From Actinomortierella ambigua (lineage: Eukaryota > Mortierellomycota > Mortierellomycetes > Mortierellales > Mortierellaceae), in contig JAAAJB010000197.1 in the NCBI GenBank assembly GCA_016098155.1, forward strand, positions 1 through 54,634: a stretch of DNA of 54,634 nucleotides, read 5' to 3'. The notes beneath the pieces were generated by a model that worked only from the letters and a program-made list of their open reading frames with translations, had not been told where the DNA came from and ran no database searches. Below are positions 36,879-49,688 of the stretch, in pieces. A program made the position numbers and the translations under genes. The first letter of the stretch is position 1; every line of letters begins with the position of its first letter.

Positions 36879-39014
36879 TCAGTCTTCCGTCTCGGGGAAC
36901 TCGACCGCAATCTCCGCTTCGAGCGAGGCGCGACGTTTGGCCATGGCGTCGTTACGCTGCTTGCACTTTTGCACTTCGGCAGGCCAATCGGTCCGCAGGA
37001 TAACAGCCGTTTCGCCAAGGCCGATGGTCCAAAGGCCAACACAGAGCGCCCACCATAGTCCGCTGAGGCCCCAGTTGAGGTAGAACCCAAGGAAGTAACC
37101 AATCGGGAACGCCACCAGGTAGTATGCGATCAGGTTGAGATAAGCTCCCAAATGTTGAAGACCGACGCCGCTGGTTTGGAGAGAGAGGGAGAGAAAACGA
37201 TACAAAGGTGAGCAAAAAATGTTGAACAAAGGCTACATGAAAAGGAAGATAAAAAGCCGGGGTTGGGATCGCTGATCCCTTCAAGGTTAAAGTTTTCAAC
37301 TTCCGGATGGCAGGCGCCGAGCGGGAAGCCCGCGAGGAGCGAAATCATTGGTGACAGGGAGCGAGTTGATCACGACATAAGAGGTCATTTGACTTACCGA
37401 AGAACACCGCCTCCGACGCCCGCAAGACCATCACTGATCTGGAATAGTGCAACCAAGGGCAGGACCGCGGCAACCACAGCCACTACCTCGACATCGTCGC
37501 TGAAGAGACGGCCCCAATAGTCTTTGCACAGAATCAGAATAGTCGAGTTGAAGATGCCAAAGATAATAGACAGGGCAATCGAGCATCGACTGGCCACCTT
37601 GGCTGAGCGGTGGTCGCCCCGTCCAATTAAATTGCCAACACGGTTCGATGCTGCGATCGAGATACCAAATGGGATCGTGTAGAGCAGGCCCGAGGTTTGA
37701 ACGACAATAGACTGAGCAGCCAAGGCGATCGTGCCAAAGTACGAGGCTGCCAACGAGGCTGCCTCAAAAGCCCACCACTCTGTGCAGACCATCAGCGCGC
37801 CGGGGATCGCCAGCTTCATGAAAGCAGGCCAGCCAGTAAAGGCATCCCGCGACCAACCACCCCAGCCGGCCGAGCCATCCACAAAGCGCACATACAGGAT
37901 CAAGAGAATAAGCATGAGCCAGTAGGAGAGCGAGGTTGCAATTGGTGCGCCAATATAGCCCATTCCAACGTATTTGTTCCAGACAAGGAGGTAGTTGAGG
38001 AGGATGTTGACGGGACAGGCAACCAAAAGAACCAGCGTGCTGGCATGCATAATTCCTTGCGCCTGCAGAAACTTTTTTAAGCACTCAAAGATGAGGTAAG
38101 CTGGGGCACCTGGAAGCAATCCCCGCAAGAAGATGGCAGCATGTTCTGCGACAGCAGGCTCTTGACCCAGGAGCGCAAAGATGTAGGAGGACGAAAGCCA
38201 GACGCCGGCAATGGGGAAAAAGAGGAGCATCAGGATCAGAATGGCACGCTGCAGATGCAATCCGAGGGTATGCGGGTGATGGCTGGTATAAGATTGCGAG
38301 CAAAGAGTGTCCAAGGCCGTGGCGACACCCAAAGATGTGCTCCAACATGTTACTGCTGCAAACATTGAGGCTAACGACGATGCAGCCAGTTCTACAAATG
38401 ATGAAAGTATGTCATCGCCCAAACAAACACGCAGAGTTAAAAAGTCAGCACAATCGATCTTGTGTTATGATGCATGTCAAGTTACTGTGCGTACGGTTAG
38501 ACTACTGTGCGCACAGTTAGACGCCAAGACAGAGACAGGGAGATAGATAGATAGAGAGAGAGGGGCACTTACCCAAGGGACCTAAATGGCCCAAAGACAC
38601 CAAGCTGGCCAGTTGAAAAGAGTTTTGCAAGATGTAGGTTACAACCACGGGGCCAGAATACGTGGCCAGAATCCTGAACTCGCGAATAGTGAGTTTTCGC
38701 AGAGAGAGTGCGTCGCTGCTACGGGCGCTTCGATACAGAGCGGGTCTGCCGGTTTCAAGAGTACGCTCGTCTTGATCTGGACGCTTGCTTCCCCGCAGCA
38801 GTGGTTCTGTCTCTGTAATGGCAGCGTAGGTCGACGACGAGGAAGGTGTCGAGCTGTATGGTGGGGGGTGGAGTAGGCCGTTGGATGGGGCCTTGCTGAT
38901 CAGAGGTGAACGCTCCGTGGAAGCCAAGGCTGGCGAACCAGGCGATCCAGGCGGGCTCGGGGGGAAGGCATGGTCGTAGGCCTGCTCAAAGGAGTGCTTA
39001 GGCAACGACGACAT
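36879..39014 (-). CDS. MATE-family multidrug/toxin extrusion transporter
   Basis: Three exons: 39014-38573, 38391-37398, 37170-36879. They give 575 aa. After a ~110-residue Pro/Ser-rich cytoplasmic N-terminus come twelve hydrophobic segments in two MATE halves. Diagnostic stretches are GPVVVTYILQNSFQLASLVSLGHLG (first helix), ATALDTLCSQSYTS (the fungal/plant form of the TLCGQA motif), QAQGI, PFGISIAASNRVGNLIG and DGLAGVGGGVLRG. Fungal MATE proteins, such as yeast Erc1, export organic cations or ethionine-related compounds by H+ or Na+ antiport at vacuolar or plasma membranes. The substrate cannot be read from the sequence. The C-terminus is a short charged tail. Confidence 0.94.
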
Positions 39015-40929
39015 TGCTCATGAACAAAAAGTTGGGCGAAGAATGAGGGATTATTCTTTTTTTTTTATTTTTTTGTCGACAAGCGCTGAGAGGAGGTGCG
39101 GTAAGGGGGGGGAAGGGGAGTAAGAAAAAAGCGGTTGCGTAGGAGGCGGGGGGGGGGAGGAGGGAAGTCAATCTGCAGAGTGATTTGGATTTGAATGAAA
39201 TGAAAAGAAAAAGAATGGTTCTTTCTCCAATGGATGCAAAAAAAAATAAAGACGGATTGTCAGTCCGCCTGTCAAGGCAGATTCGAGCTCCGATGGATAA
39301 GGTCCAAGTGTTTTCCTACTCAGCCTCAGTCAGTCAACCTTGACAAATATGGTACTCACGAGCGATGCGATACGCTGCGATGTTCTCTCCGCTGCTGCCT
39401 TTTTTTTTTTTTTTTTTTTTTTGGGTCGAGAGGAGTGAGAGACGCAGAGAAAGTCGAGCAAGGGGTGACGGTGGACAGCTCTTTGTGTGCTGGTCGTGCT
39501 TTGTTCTTGTGTAGCTAACCTGCCTGTCTATAAACGGTTGTTTGTTGTGTATGACATCAAACAGTGCTGCAGGGTGATTCTGTCCAACGGAAGGGTCCTT
39601 GATTGTTCTCAACAACAGGTGAACATGCTCAGCCATCGTTGCACATCTTCCTTCTGTGCGCCTGAATACACATCATCGATGATTCACATCTCTCTCTCTC
39701 TCTCTCTCTCGTCACTGGGCCGAAAATCTGGAACCATGCCATTATTGTAGCGGGGCACTCCTTTCCTTTCCTTCCTTTCCTTTCCTTCCTTCTTCCTTCC
39801 TTCTTTCCTTCTTGGGCATCAATCTGTATAGCTTTGGTCCGTGCACAAACAACAACCCCCTTTTCCTAATTTCCGAACCCCATTCTCTCTCTCACTCCTC
39901 CGCCGTATTGTGGGAAAGCCATTTGTCCTTGTTCCCAGATGGAAGGAAGTTGACATGTGACATACCAGCTATGCAGCCCTATTATGTGCCTTGAGGCTAC
40001 ATCAACTCTCTCTCACACCAGCATTACACCTGTCGCCGTGAGGAGAGAAGGTTCAACCAAACGTTAGTCACCTTCGTACCTCTACTTCAGCATTCTACTA
40101 CTTCCCAAGTATCAACGCGCGCCCTGAAGTCATCGTACAGGGACATTTCCACCCAGTCCTCGTCACTCCACCAGCAGATTCTGGTTTCAAGGTGGCCAAG
40201 GTATAGGGCAAGCGACGACCATCGCCTCTCCCTTCCGGCGAGCTCAAGAATCACTCACTCTTCCGGTGGACTCTAGAGCGTAGCAAAGAGCTAATTGTAT
40301 AGTCGGTTGCAGGTATCACATGTTTTCATACTTCCCCTTGACTATATCCTTACCTAGCCGTAGTTTCGTGATAACGCTCTCTTGTCTTTTGGATGACCGC
40401 CCGCACACATGCCACGGAATCTACCATTAAGATCGAATACTCAAGCGCGGTCTAGTCGACAGCCGCCGCTCGTTCAAAGCAAAAATTCAAAGTTCATCCA
40501 CGAGTATGGTCTCGGAGCATACGTACAGGTGGCCCCCCTCCCAAAACAGATGCGAGCACTCACATTCCCTCAAGCTAGTCTCCGTCTTAACCCAACATTT
40601 CGGCGCCCTAGATGCGAGCCTATTGGCGTCATGCCATGGCGCGTCAAGCGTGGGTAGGGAGCACTTTGCCCAGCGCCCACTGCCAACTGTACATCAACAT
40701 ATGATTCGACGCATCGTACGAGGTGGTTCTGGTTCAAAGCCACCACCTCTAAACAGGTTTCCATTTCTTGTGCAGCCACGACGAGGATCAGCCCATAGGC
40801 TCTGGGGCCAACCACAGAACGTCTGTCCACAATAAAAAGAGATGCAACGCGGCAACTTTTCTCATTTCGTACCATCCCCATTGAGCGATTTGCTCTCCTT
40901 TTCAACCATTCAACCACCTTTGGAATCAC
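39015..40929. other. Long intergenic region upstream of MATE and ERG24
   Basis: 1.9 kb between divergent genes. It contains poly-T (39400-39422), (CT)n (39690-39710) and TTTCC/TTCC tandem units (39762-39812). A plus ORF at 40409-40657 (82 residues) and a minus ORF overlapping it show no recognisable domain and are not called as genes. The last ~100 bases are the likely ERG24 leader. Confidence 0.45.
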
Positions 40930-42619
40930 ATGGCGAAGAGAACACCACCCAACCCTAACCCACACTACGAGTTCTTAGGCCCGCCCGGCGCCTTTGGCAT
41001 GGTGACGGTCTTGCCTCTGATCACCTACGCCCTGTACTTCAACTGTCGTGCCGGTGTTGGATGTATCCCCGGAAATGGATGGACACTCGACCAAGGGGTC
41101 TGGCCGCAGATCCCTCCTCTGTCTTCGTTCTCGTCCTACCCTCAATTGCTCTTGGACTTTTTCAAGTCGGCATGGGATCCGGAGGCTTTTCTTGTCTACT
41201 CGGCATTCGTTGTGTATCTCTTTGTCTGCTACTTCATTATCCCAGGCGACATTGTGGAGGGCACAGTTGTCGGAGGAGTTGGTGGATCACCTCTCACCAA
41301 GGACCGCTCCCAGCACCGTCTCAAGTACAAGATTAATGCTCTCCGCACCTTGATGTTGACAACCTTGCTGATCATCGCCACTCTCTATGTCCAAGGAGCG
41401 ACTGCCTTCGTGTTCCTGTACGACCATTTCTTGGGCCTTATTACAGCCTCGCTGATATGGACCTATGGTGTATCGCTCTTTGTCTACATCTGGTCATTTC
41501 TTCCGGATCAGGATGGCCAAGAAAAAATCCTGTCGATTGGTGGCAACACGGGAAACAAGCTTTACGACGTAAGATGTTCAACCATCTGTGAAATCCTCCC
41601 CTCCCCTCTTAGCTCTCCACATCTCCCTCATATGCATATACATCCTAACATTGTCTCTCTTCTCCTTGTAGTTCGTTTTGGGTCGCGAGCTCAACCCTCG
41701 TTTCACCACCCGACCGGATTCAACATTTGACATCAAGTACTTTATCGAGTTGCGTCCTGGTCTGATCGGTTGGATTATTATGAACTTTGGCATGGCCTGC
41801 CATCAGTACATCACCTTGGGCGGCCGTGTCACCAACTCGATGATCTTAGTCCTGATCTTTGAGACGTTTTATGTCGTCGACTCACTCTGGAACGAGTCGG
41901 CCGTCCTGACTACCATGGACATCACCACCGATGGCTTTGGATTCATGCTCGCCAATGGTCTCCTCACCTGGGTGCCCATGAACTACTGTATTCAGGCTCG
42001 TTATCTCGCCATCTTCCCCATCGATATGACTCTGAGCCATACTCTATTGGTCATCGGTACCCAATGTATCGGCTACTGGATCTTCCGTGGCGCCAATGGA
42101 CAGAAGGATAAGTTTAGACGATATGGCGCTGATGCTCCTCAAAATAAGGGTAATGCCTTGACTTTCCACATTTTGACATGATTGGGCACCCGGACAAGAT
42201 ATCAAGTGTCATCATGTACATGCGACGCGCATGGGAGAGGATCTAGTTGTTAACAGCGTCCTTTGTGGTTCTCCTTTTCCTTTTCCTTTTCCTTTCCTTT
42301 CCTTTTTTTTTTGTATGTGTGTATGTATGTTTTAGGTCTCAAGTACATGGAGACGGCTTCAGGATCCAAACTGCTGATCAGCGGATGGTGGGGTACCGCA
42401 CGCCATGTCAACTACTTTGGTGACTGGCTGATGGCGTTGGCATGGTCGTTGCCCTGCGGCTTCGAGTCTCCACTGCCGTACTTCTACCCTATTTATTTCG
42501 CCGTCCTGCTTCTGCACCGCGAGCGTCGTGACGAGGAAAAGTGCCGCAACAAGTACGGCAAAGACTGGGACAAGTACTGCGCTCAAGTCAGGTGGAGAAT
42601 CATTCCCTACGTCTATTAA
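40930..42619 (+). CDS. ERG24: Sterol C-14 reductase
   Basis: Three exons: 40930-41568, 41672-42149, 42336-42619. They give 466 aa. The enzyme reduces the C14-15 double bond left by lanosterol demethylation in ergosterol synthesis and is an NADPH-dependent ER membrane protein. The sequence follows yeast Erg24 along its length: FLGPPGAFG at the start, [48 protein letters not shown], the C-terminal [16 protein letters not shown] signature, [18 protein letters not shown] and the ending WRIIPYVY. About eight to ten hydrophobic segments are visible. The GFGFMLA and NYFGDW motifs separate it from Erg4. The stop codon lies 112 bases from the convergent SNAPC4 stop. Confidence 0.95.
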
Positions 42620-42731
42620 GATCATAGAGTTCCACTAGCGGACAGAACTGCATTCAAACAATACTCATTTTCAAAATATGTGGCACCGAAGGTTTATGCA
42701 TGTGTGTGAGGAGGGAGTAAAAAGCTAAGCG

Positions 42732-45700
42732 CTAGCCTGTCCTGGCACGCTTATCGCGACTTGTGCCATTAAACAAGAATTGGGGGGCTTCTGCCGACGA
42801 GGAACACGAAGAATGTGGCGACTCTGTAACGTTATCCTCACCACGGCGCTTCAATGACTGTCGCTGCACTTCGTGATTATTGGCTCCTCCACTGTTATTG
42901 CCACCTTGCTTCTCCGACTCGTCATCTGATTGGTCTCCATCCTCCTCCTCTGAACTGGCGTAGGATGACATATCGGACTCCCCACTATCACTATGGATGT
43001 ATACGGCTTCCGAACTTCTGTCTTCCGATGGCTCATGCTCCATGGTGACACCTTGGAGAGACCGGCGTCGTCGCAACAGGAGAGTATCTTCTTCTTCATC
43101 ATCCTGATACTCGTGTTCATCATCTTCATCCACTTCGCCGTCACCATTGTCGTCGTCGTCATCCTCGCTTTCATCGTCATCCTCGCTTTCATCGTCCTCC
43201 TCGCTTTCATCGTCTTCCTCTTCGCCTTCATCGTCCTCCTCCTCACCTTCATCGTCCTCTTCCTCACTGTCGTTAACGTCCCCTGAGGTGCTGCTGGTAA
43301 GGTGTGTCTCCCCAGCCTCCGGTTCAATCTCACTGCGCAATGGACGCACCTGCGGTCCACTACCACCATCGTCACCATCACCATCATCATCGCTCGTGTC
43401 AAAGTCAGAGTCGGATGTCCAATCTTCATCCATCGAAAAGTCACCTACGTCGCCTTGGTGAAGTGTCTCTTCTGCGCCATAGGGATACTGTGATCCCGGT
43501 ACATGCTTCAGGCCCTTGTACGATTGCCGTATCCTGCGTGCCGCTCCGACGTGCAACATGCCACCAAGCATTGGCCACAAAAACACGGCCTCAAATCGGC
43601 CCATCAGTTCCTGGAACTCGGGTGCTTGTTGTTCTTCCGCGGTCAGCAGGTTGCTGGGTAATTGTCCGGGCTTCAATTCGCCTGTCAAGGGATCACGGGA
43701 TCGCTTGGGAACTGAAAAACGCTTTGGCATCAAACAGCGGGTAGAGGCCTGCCTCTGTTCTGCTGGGGTATATGAAGATGTGGAGGCCAAAGGTGGTGGC
43801 GAAGATGGTGGCACAGATGATTGAATATCGGGACTAGAAGACGTAGCAGCCGACCCTGCATTGTAAGCTCGGCCTTGGCGAACCAGGGTTGAAAAGGCAC
43901 GAACAGTCGATACGCATGGGGGGAGTGGTCGCATCCGACACACGCGCTCCAACGTGGACACTGCTTCCAGCTCGTCCAGAGTCAACGTAGGGAGTGGTGG
44001 TGATGGTGATTCCTCTATGCTGGGCGTTGAGTTGGTCGTTGAGTTGGTCGTTTCTCGTGACTGTTCCTTCTGTGAATGCTGCCTTATTATCTCCAACTTT
44101 TTGAGAACCGATTTGGTGTCAACGATCCGTCGCTGGCCCTGCTCGTCCACATGATATCGTGGCAACACTGAACTGGTCCTTTCCCTCCCCTGATATCGTA
44201 TCCGTGTTCCTTGGGGTTGGTGTCTGCGTAACGGACCACGAAGCTCATACGGAGAATATTCAACAGGTAGGTACCTAGTGGCAAACTCCCGAAAGATGTG
44301 GCATTTTTTTGGGACACCCAGGTTGAAGGTGCGCTCAATCGGGTTAATCTTGTGTCGCCTCTGCCGCTGGATGCTCTCAAAGACCCTGGCCTCACGATTG
44401 AGCACATGGTGGCATTCCTTCAGACGGGCTGTATCGAGCCTGCACAAGTGCGACCTGTAGCCTAGGTATGCCTGGTAGTGAAGATCCTCCAATGTAGGTC
44501 CTTCACCGCCGTCAGAGGGCATCATGGCTGATCCTGGCGGCTGTCCCGTATTGGAATGTGGCGAGGTAGGTTGTGCTGTCGGTGCAACCGACTGTGGTCG
44601 CGCGCGCGCGGATGACATAGCAAGAAGATCCTGGTGACTCTGGTCTGACGCCCCTTCTCCTACGCGACTCTGGTCATCTGCCGCTATGCCTGGGGTTTCG
44701 AGATTTGGGAGCCAATGTCGCTTTCGGTCCTTGCCTTGAATAACAACCTTCCACCGGCGCCAGCACTGATTGTCGGTGCGTCCTCCCATCTCAGAGGCGA
44801 CAACTGCCCATTTTTTTGTGCCATGCTTCTCCACTAGCCTCATTAGCCTATTGGTTTCGGCTTCGTCCCAGTACCCATAGGAGATATTGGGTGCCAGCAC
44901 GTTCATGTAGCGCTCGCGGCACTGCACATCGGTCCGGCCCAGTACGAAATCCTGCACTTTGCTCCATTTGATCTTTCCATTCACCTCAATCAGCTCCACA
45001 GCCTTCTTTAGCGCCGCATCCTCGTCGGACGTCCATCTTCCTCGACGAATCATAGGACTGACGCCTTTGACCCACCGCTGCATGCACTGAGGTGCTGTAC
45101 GACCATCAAGGTACTCGGCTATTTGTTGCCACGAGTTTTCGCCCAGTACCACTACAGCCTCCGCCAAGATCCGATCCTCTTCTTCCGTCCATGGACCTGG
45201 TAGAGATTTGGCGCCTCCTTTGATGGAGTGGTACCTGAAACATTGCGCAGCCGTCCGATTCGTTCCTAGTCGTCGAGCAATCTCGCCCCAATCCCGACCA
45301 CGTAGCTCCCCGACAATCTTTGCCAGTTGCACCGCCTCTTCTTTGGTCCAGTCATCGATGTTAAGGGACGGTTTGTCGAAAGATACCCATTGAGTATAAC
45401 AGTCGAATCCTGTACGTATGGATCGCAACCCCATCTAAAGTCAGTAAGTAAACAAAGCAAGGCGGTTATAAATACTTGGATTAAATGTGAGAGGTAAATC
45501 CAATAATCCATTTTCAAGAACACCCACAAAAAAAAAAGGAAGGAAGGAAGGAAGGAGAAAGGGAAGAAGGGAAGAAGGAAAAGGATATAACTCACAAATT
45601 GGGTCGATATGCGGTTCCAGTCGATGCCGTCCGTGTTTTTCAAGAGTTCATCATCTGGGATCAAGGCGAGACCCTGTATCGCTTGGGAAGCACCATGCAA

Positions 45701-46800
45701 CTGGTACTGTTCATACAGGAGACGCCTGTTCTCGGCCATCACCCCTTCACGAAGTCGTTCCTTCTCGCTCGCACTCCATCGCTTCATCTTGCCATTTTTA
45801 GCGATCGCCCGTGCCTTTGCGTGCATAGTGTCGTTGGTATCAGGCGGATTCTGTAATGATGGAAAGTATGGTGTTAAAACTAGAGGCCAACACGGAAAGA
45901 ACCCAAAAAAGCAACTCGCGCATTGATGCTTTGACCACGTACGTTGCCTTCGCTGTCAATAAAGTACGGTGGATCGATGTGAATGTCTGTGGTCTTTGCA
46001 GGCACATGGTCTACTTTGTGCATTTCCCGCGGATTCGCAAGCCTAAGAAATCGATCCTATTGTGTCAAGATTAAGGGATTATGGTCAATATAGTCTGGTT
46101 GTGGAGAACATTTTATCACTCATCCGTGTGCAACTTTTCCCTCCTTGTACCAAGCTTGTTGGTGCTGTGGATGTTGGCCTGCGCCTGTTACCTTCTTCTC
46201 CTTGAGCCTTTCTTTTGCTTTCTGTAAATCCTGAAGTTGTTCAATAATGAGATGTTGGTACTTTCGGTTCCACAACAAGGCACCTCGCGTGTTCGCCAGG
46301 AACTGGTTGAGCGCGCGCTCGTTCTCATGGAGTTGGACAAGATGGAACGGGATGGGTACAAACGTCGAAAGGTCACCATCATTGTTGGCTGCGCTGCTAG
46401 TACTGGAAACCCCACTCCTCTCCCCAGGTTGTGACGCGGTAGTGTCTGATGCAGCAGCGGTCGTCGTAGTGGACAAAGAGTCATCTGGTGCTGCAGAATT
46501 GCTGGCAGCTGTACGACCCAACTCGATCTGGGCTTGAAGGCCCTGTATCCACTCTGTCGTGTCTGTCGCTCCAGGCAAACCTTTTCCTGTTGTGGAGTCA
46601 AAGACCCCTTCGGCAGCTTCAGTTCCAGGGAAGACTTCTGTGTGAGCTAGTTGATTCGTGTTGGTGAGACCGGTTAGACTGGTGAGGTTGGCGAGGTTGG
46701 TGGTGTCTGGGAATAAAACAGCGGTGACAGGGGCAGGGATGGCAGACATGTTGATGGAGCCGTTGCTGCTTCCCTGGCCCGCATCGGCATCAACATCCAT
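42732..46800 (-). CDS. SNAPC4: SNAPC4-like Myb protein (snRNA-activating complex large subunit)
   Basis: Four exons: 46800-46192, 46056-45943, 45850-45596, 45434-42732. They give 1226 aa. A half Myb repeat (GIDWNRIS, ~314-321) is followed by four full repeats with the spaced Trp residues: IDDWTKEEAVQ, GPWTEEEDRIL, GRWTSDEDAAL, GYWDEAETNRL. This 4.5-repeat array, preceded by the ENRRLLYEQYQ helix, is the hallmark of SNAPC4/SNAP190. SNAPC4 binds the proximal sequence element of snRNA promoters for Pol II and Pol III. The C-terminal half has a basic middle section and a long acidic tract of repeated EEEDDEGEEEDDE type (~1065-1120), then a Ser-rich acidic end. The C-terminal half has no recognisable domain. 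The exon 1 donor (AAG|GTAACA) was chosen by phase. Budding yeast lacks this protein. Confidence 0.85.
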
Positions 46801-46971
46801 GGCGGAGCTATGAGTGGAATGCTACTTGTGGTTGTCTTTGGGCGTGCAGCGAGTACCTCGCCCCCAAATAAAAAAAAAAGTGTGACCGCCTTTCACACAA
46901 TACAAACAACAAGAAAAAAAAAGGCCTTCGGCCAAGGTCCTCCCCGCAGGAACACTTGTTCATTCAACAAC
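46801..46971. promoter_or_regulatory. Compact bidirectional promoter SNAPC4 / NOB1
   Basis: Only 171 bases separate the two start codons, so both genes must share this regulatory space. It contains two A-rich runs (46868-46879 and 46912-46923) of the kind used as nucleosome-free poly(dA:dT) tracts, and a CT/CCGCAGG stretch by the NOB1 start. Co-regulation is inferred. Confidence 0.6.
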
Positions 46972-48783
46972 ATGACAGACACTCAGCCTACCACAGAAGT
47001 CTCCAAGTCCGAGCTTACACCCGTTAGGGAGACTGAAGATGCCCCTACTGCTTCAACCTCGACCGGCACTTCCACCTCAACACCAGGTACCAATCCGTTT
47101 TTGAGCGCTGATGATACCCATGATCGAGCCGTTTCCTTGGTCCTGGATACCTCTCCCTTTTTGCGAGGTGGTGCCAGCAAGCTGAGAGCCTTGGCCGAAA
47201 AGTTTTTCACTATCCCTGAAGTTCTCAACGAGATTCGAGATCGCCAAGCTCGCCAGGATCTGGCGTTGCTTCCCTTTGACATTGAGGTCATCAACCCGAC
47301 AGAGGATTCCGTCCGTGCAGGTAACTTTTTATTTCCTCTCACCCAACTCCCCACCTCAGATCTTTTAGAATGTTGCCCTACAACAGCAATGTACTGGGTT
47401 TGCTTCTCGCACAAGCACACTTTGACGCTTATACAGCCCCTATGCTCCTTCTCATCTGTTCTACTAATGACTGTGTGCTGGCGTGTTCTTGATATCCTTC
47501 AACAATAGTTGCTGCCTTCGCCCGTAAGACAGGAGACTTGGCAGTATTATCGGCCACGGATCTGCGTGTGTTGGCACTGACTTATCAACTGGAGGTGGCA
47601 GCCAATGGCACTCGTCGTCTTCGCACCGAGCCCGTTAAGAGTAACACTCAGGGCGGTTCGACCAAGCCTCAACAGCCCAAGCGCACAAAGCACAAGGCCA
47701 AGGAGGTTACGGATTTTGATGATGATACCACGCAGGACCTGCCAAAGCAGGAGGAGCAACAGCATCACACGGTGCTCGGGGAGGCCTCTGATTCTGAGGA
47801 CGAAGATGAAGTTGCGGCCCCAGGACAAGATCCTTTCGGTGTTGAGAAGGAGGCAGGAGAGGAGGAGTCTGTCGAGAACCAAGAGGTTGAAGGACTGACC
47901 GCCAAACTGGATGCTCTTTCAACAGATGGTACAGAATCCGCAGCCAAGCAAGAGGATGAGACCACTGGCGAGGCAGGAGCGGAGGTGGCGGCAGATGGTG
48001 ATGATGACGACGATGGCGAATGGATCACACCAGAGAACATGCGCAAGTTTCATCGATTTGGCACGTCTAAGTCTAAGAAGAAGCAGCGCAAGACGATCCT
48101 GATGCAGGTCGCCTGTACGACGGGAGATTTTGCCATGCAAAACGTGCTGCTTCAAATGAATCTCAACCTCCTTTCGATTGATGGCCTTCGTATCAGCAAG
48201 ATCAAGAGCTGGGTCCTGCGTTGCCATGCCTGCACTGCGTAAGCTTCGTCTTCATTGTCTCCTTGGCATCTGTCGCGATGTCGATTCCCATGTTGATGAC
48301 TAACAGCCTTTGTATTGCACAATGTTTCTACTCCCTTCCTCCCCCCCTCCCATACCAACACAAACACTCCACACACTCTATTGTAGTGTCACGCACGATA
48401 TGGACCGCAAATTTTGCGGTGAGTGTGGCAACGCCACTTTGATGCGCACATCGACAAGCACGGATCAAAATGGCAATGTCAAGTACTACCTGAAGAAGAA
48501 CATGACGTACAATCTTCGCGGCACGAAATACTCGATTCCTACGCCCCAGGGTGGCCGCCGTAACAACGATTTGATCTTGAGGGAGGACCAGCGCGAGTAC
48601 GAGCTGTCCATGAGGTTCCAGCGACGACAAAAGAAGATTGATGCCTTTGACCCGGATTACTCGCCCAGGCTGTTGGAGGGCCAGATCGACACACGCAATC
48701 CTTTCGGAGCACCCGTTATCGGGTACGGCAAACGAAACCCAAACGCTGTCAAGAAGAACCAAACACTGCGGAGGAGACGTTGA
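46972..48783 (+). CDS. NOB1: Nob1, 20S pre-rRNA site-D endonuclease
   Basis: Three exons: 46972-47320, 47509-48238, 48387-48783. They give 491 aa. Nob1 cleaves the 3' end of 18S rRNA in cytoplasmic pre-40S particles. The PIN domain carries the acidic metal-binding residues: Asp59 (SLVLDTSPF), Glu87 (EVLNEIRD), Asp126 and Asp134 (KTGDLAVLSATDLRVLALTYQLE). An acidic linker follows. The region from ~345 is the Nob1-specific zinc ribbon: LRCHAC, then FCGECGNATLMR after the last intron, four cysteines in two CxxC pairs. The C-terminus has the typical NPFGAPVIGYGKRNPN and ends in basic RRRR. The last intron splits the zinc ribbon between its two CxxC halves. Confidence 0.96.
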
Positions 48784-49433
48784 AAATAGTTTGTCTCTTT
48801 ACCATTCTACTGTAACATGGCATATATCTATATCTTTCTTACCTTTTTGTCTTGCTTGTTATTGGGTTCTAATGGCTTCCGCGTCTATGGTCACACAGAG
48901 GTCACTCTGTTCTACACACTTACTCAGCTGTTTCGATGGCCAATTTAGCGTGGCTGACTTCCCATTTGTTCATCCTGGCAGACCAAACTGCTGAGCAGAT
49001 GTACTGCGTGGACTTTGGACAAGGGGGCGATGAGGCAGCCCGGGACTGTTTTTTTTATCAGAGCTAGCGGAGGTTGCATTCATTCGCTGATGCCTCTCAT
49101 GTACAGGACATTCTTACCACGACTAGTCAGCGCACTTCACTTCAATCGCGCTGCCAAAGGATAGCACACAGACCGCAGACGCCTGGCAATGCCCTCTCTT
49201 GTTGGAGCTGCATCGTGACAAGGTACCGAAAGTATTTGTTGGAAACTCTAAAGCGAGGTGACCTCCATACTCACATGCCATCGCCCTTCATGACAGCGTC
49301 AATTCATGGACATGCGCGCGGGAGAAAGCAGGAAGGGGGATATCGTACAAGCACACTAGTGGGCAGGCGTCGAGTGTAGCGATAGAGGCCGCCTGGGCCA
49401 TGCAAGGAGATCGGCAATGCTGCCTCGCCCAGC
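48784..49433. other. Intergenic downstream of NOB1
   Basis: 650 bases with no supported gene. A plus ORF at 49074-49379 has no family features. The first ~150 bases are the likely NOB1 3' UTR. Confidence 0.4.
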
Positions 49434-49688
49434 TCACCACAAGCGGGCCAGGGCAGCGTCGGTGCTAGTCTCTCCTACCACATCCGCTTTATCCGCTCCA
49501 CTGGACGAGGCTCCAGCTTTATCACCATCACCGTCACCTGCAGCCTCTTCGTGAGCGCGAGTAGTATATTTCGATTCAGCATGTGCATGACGCGAGGCCT
49601 TCGTCGCCATCTCTTCTTGATACAATCGTTGGACAAGATGAGAAATGAAGAAGCCAGTGCGTGGGATTCGAAGGAAAACTGGACTCAT
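49434..49688 (-). CDS. Small hypothetical protein
   Basis: An 84-residue ORF. It opens MSPVFLRIPRTGFFISHLVQR, a basic amphipathic start with a short hydrophobic patch, then QEEMATKASRHAHAES and a hydrophilic Gly/Asp/Ser/Ala C-terminus. The start resembles a mitochondrial presequence, but no family is recognised. The bases just upstream of the ATG read GGTTAG, so it could instead be the second exon of a longer gene. Composition is more protein-like than the surrounding ORFs, which is the only reason it is called. Confidence 0.35.
   Translation of the reverse strand: MSPVFLRIPRTGFFISHLVQRLYQEEMATKASRHAHAESKYTTRAHEEAAGDGDGDKAGASSSGADKADVVGETSTDAALARLW

Noticed and set aside
40409..40657. 82-residue plus-strand ORF upstream of ERG24
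   Set aside because: No domain, biased composition and an equally long ORF on the opposite strand; treated as chance.
43147..43461. Ser-rich plus-strand ORF opposite SNAPC4
   Set aside because: It is the antisense shadow of the acidic repeat of SNAPC4 (GAY/GAR codons read as TCN).
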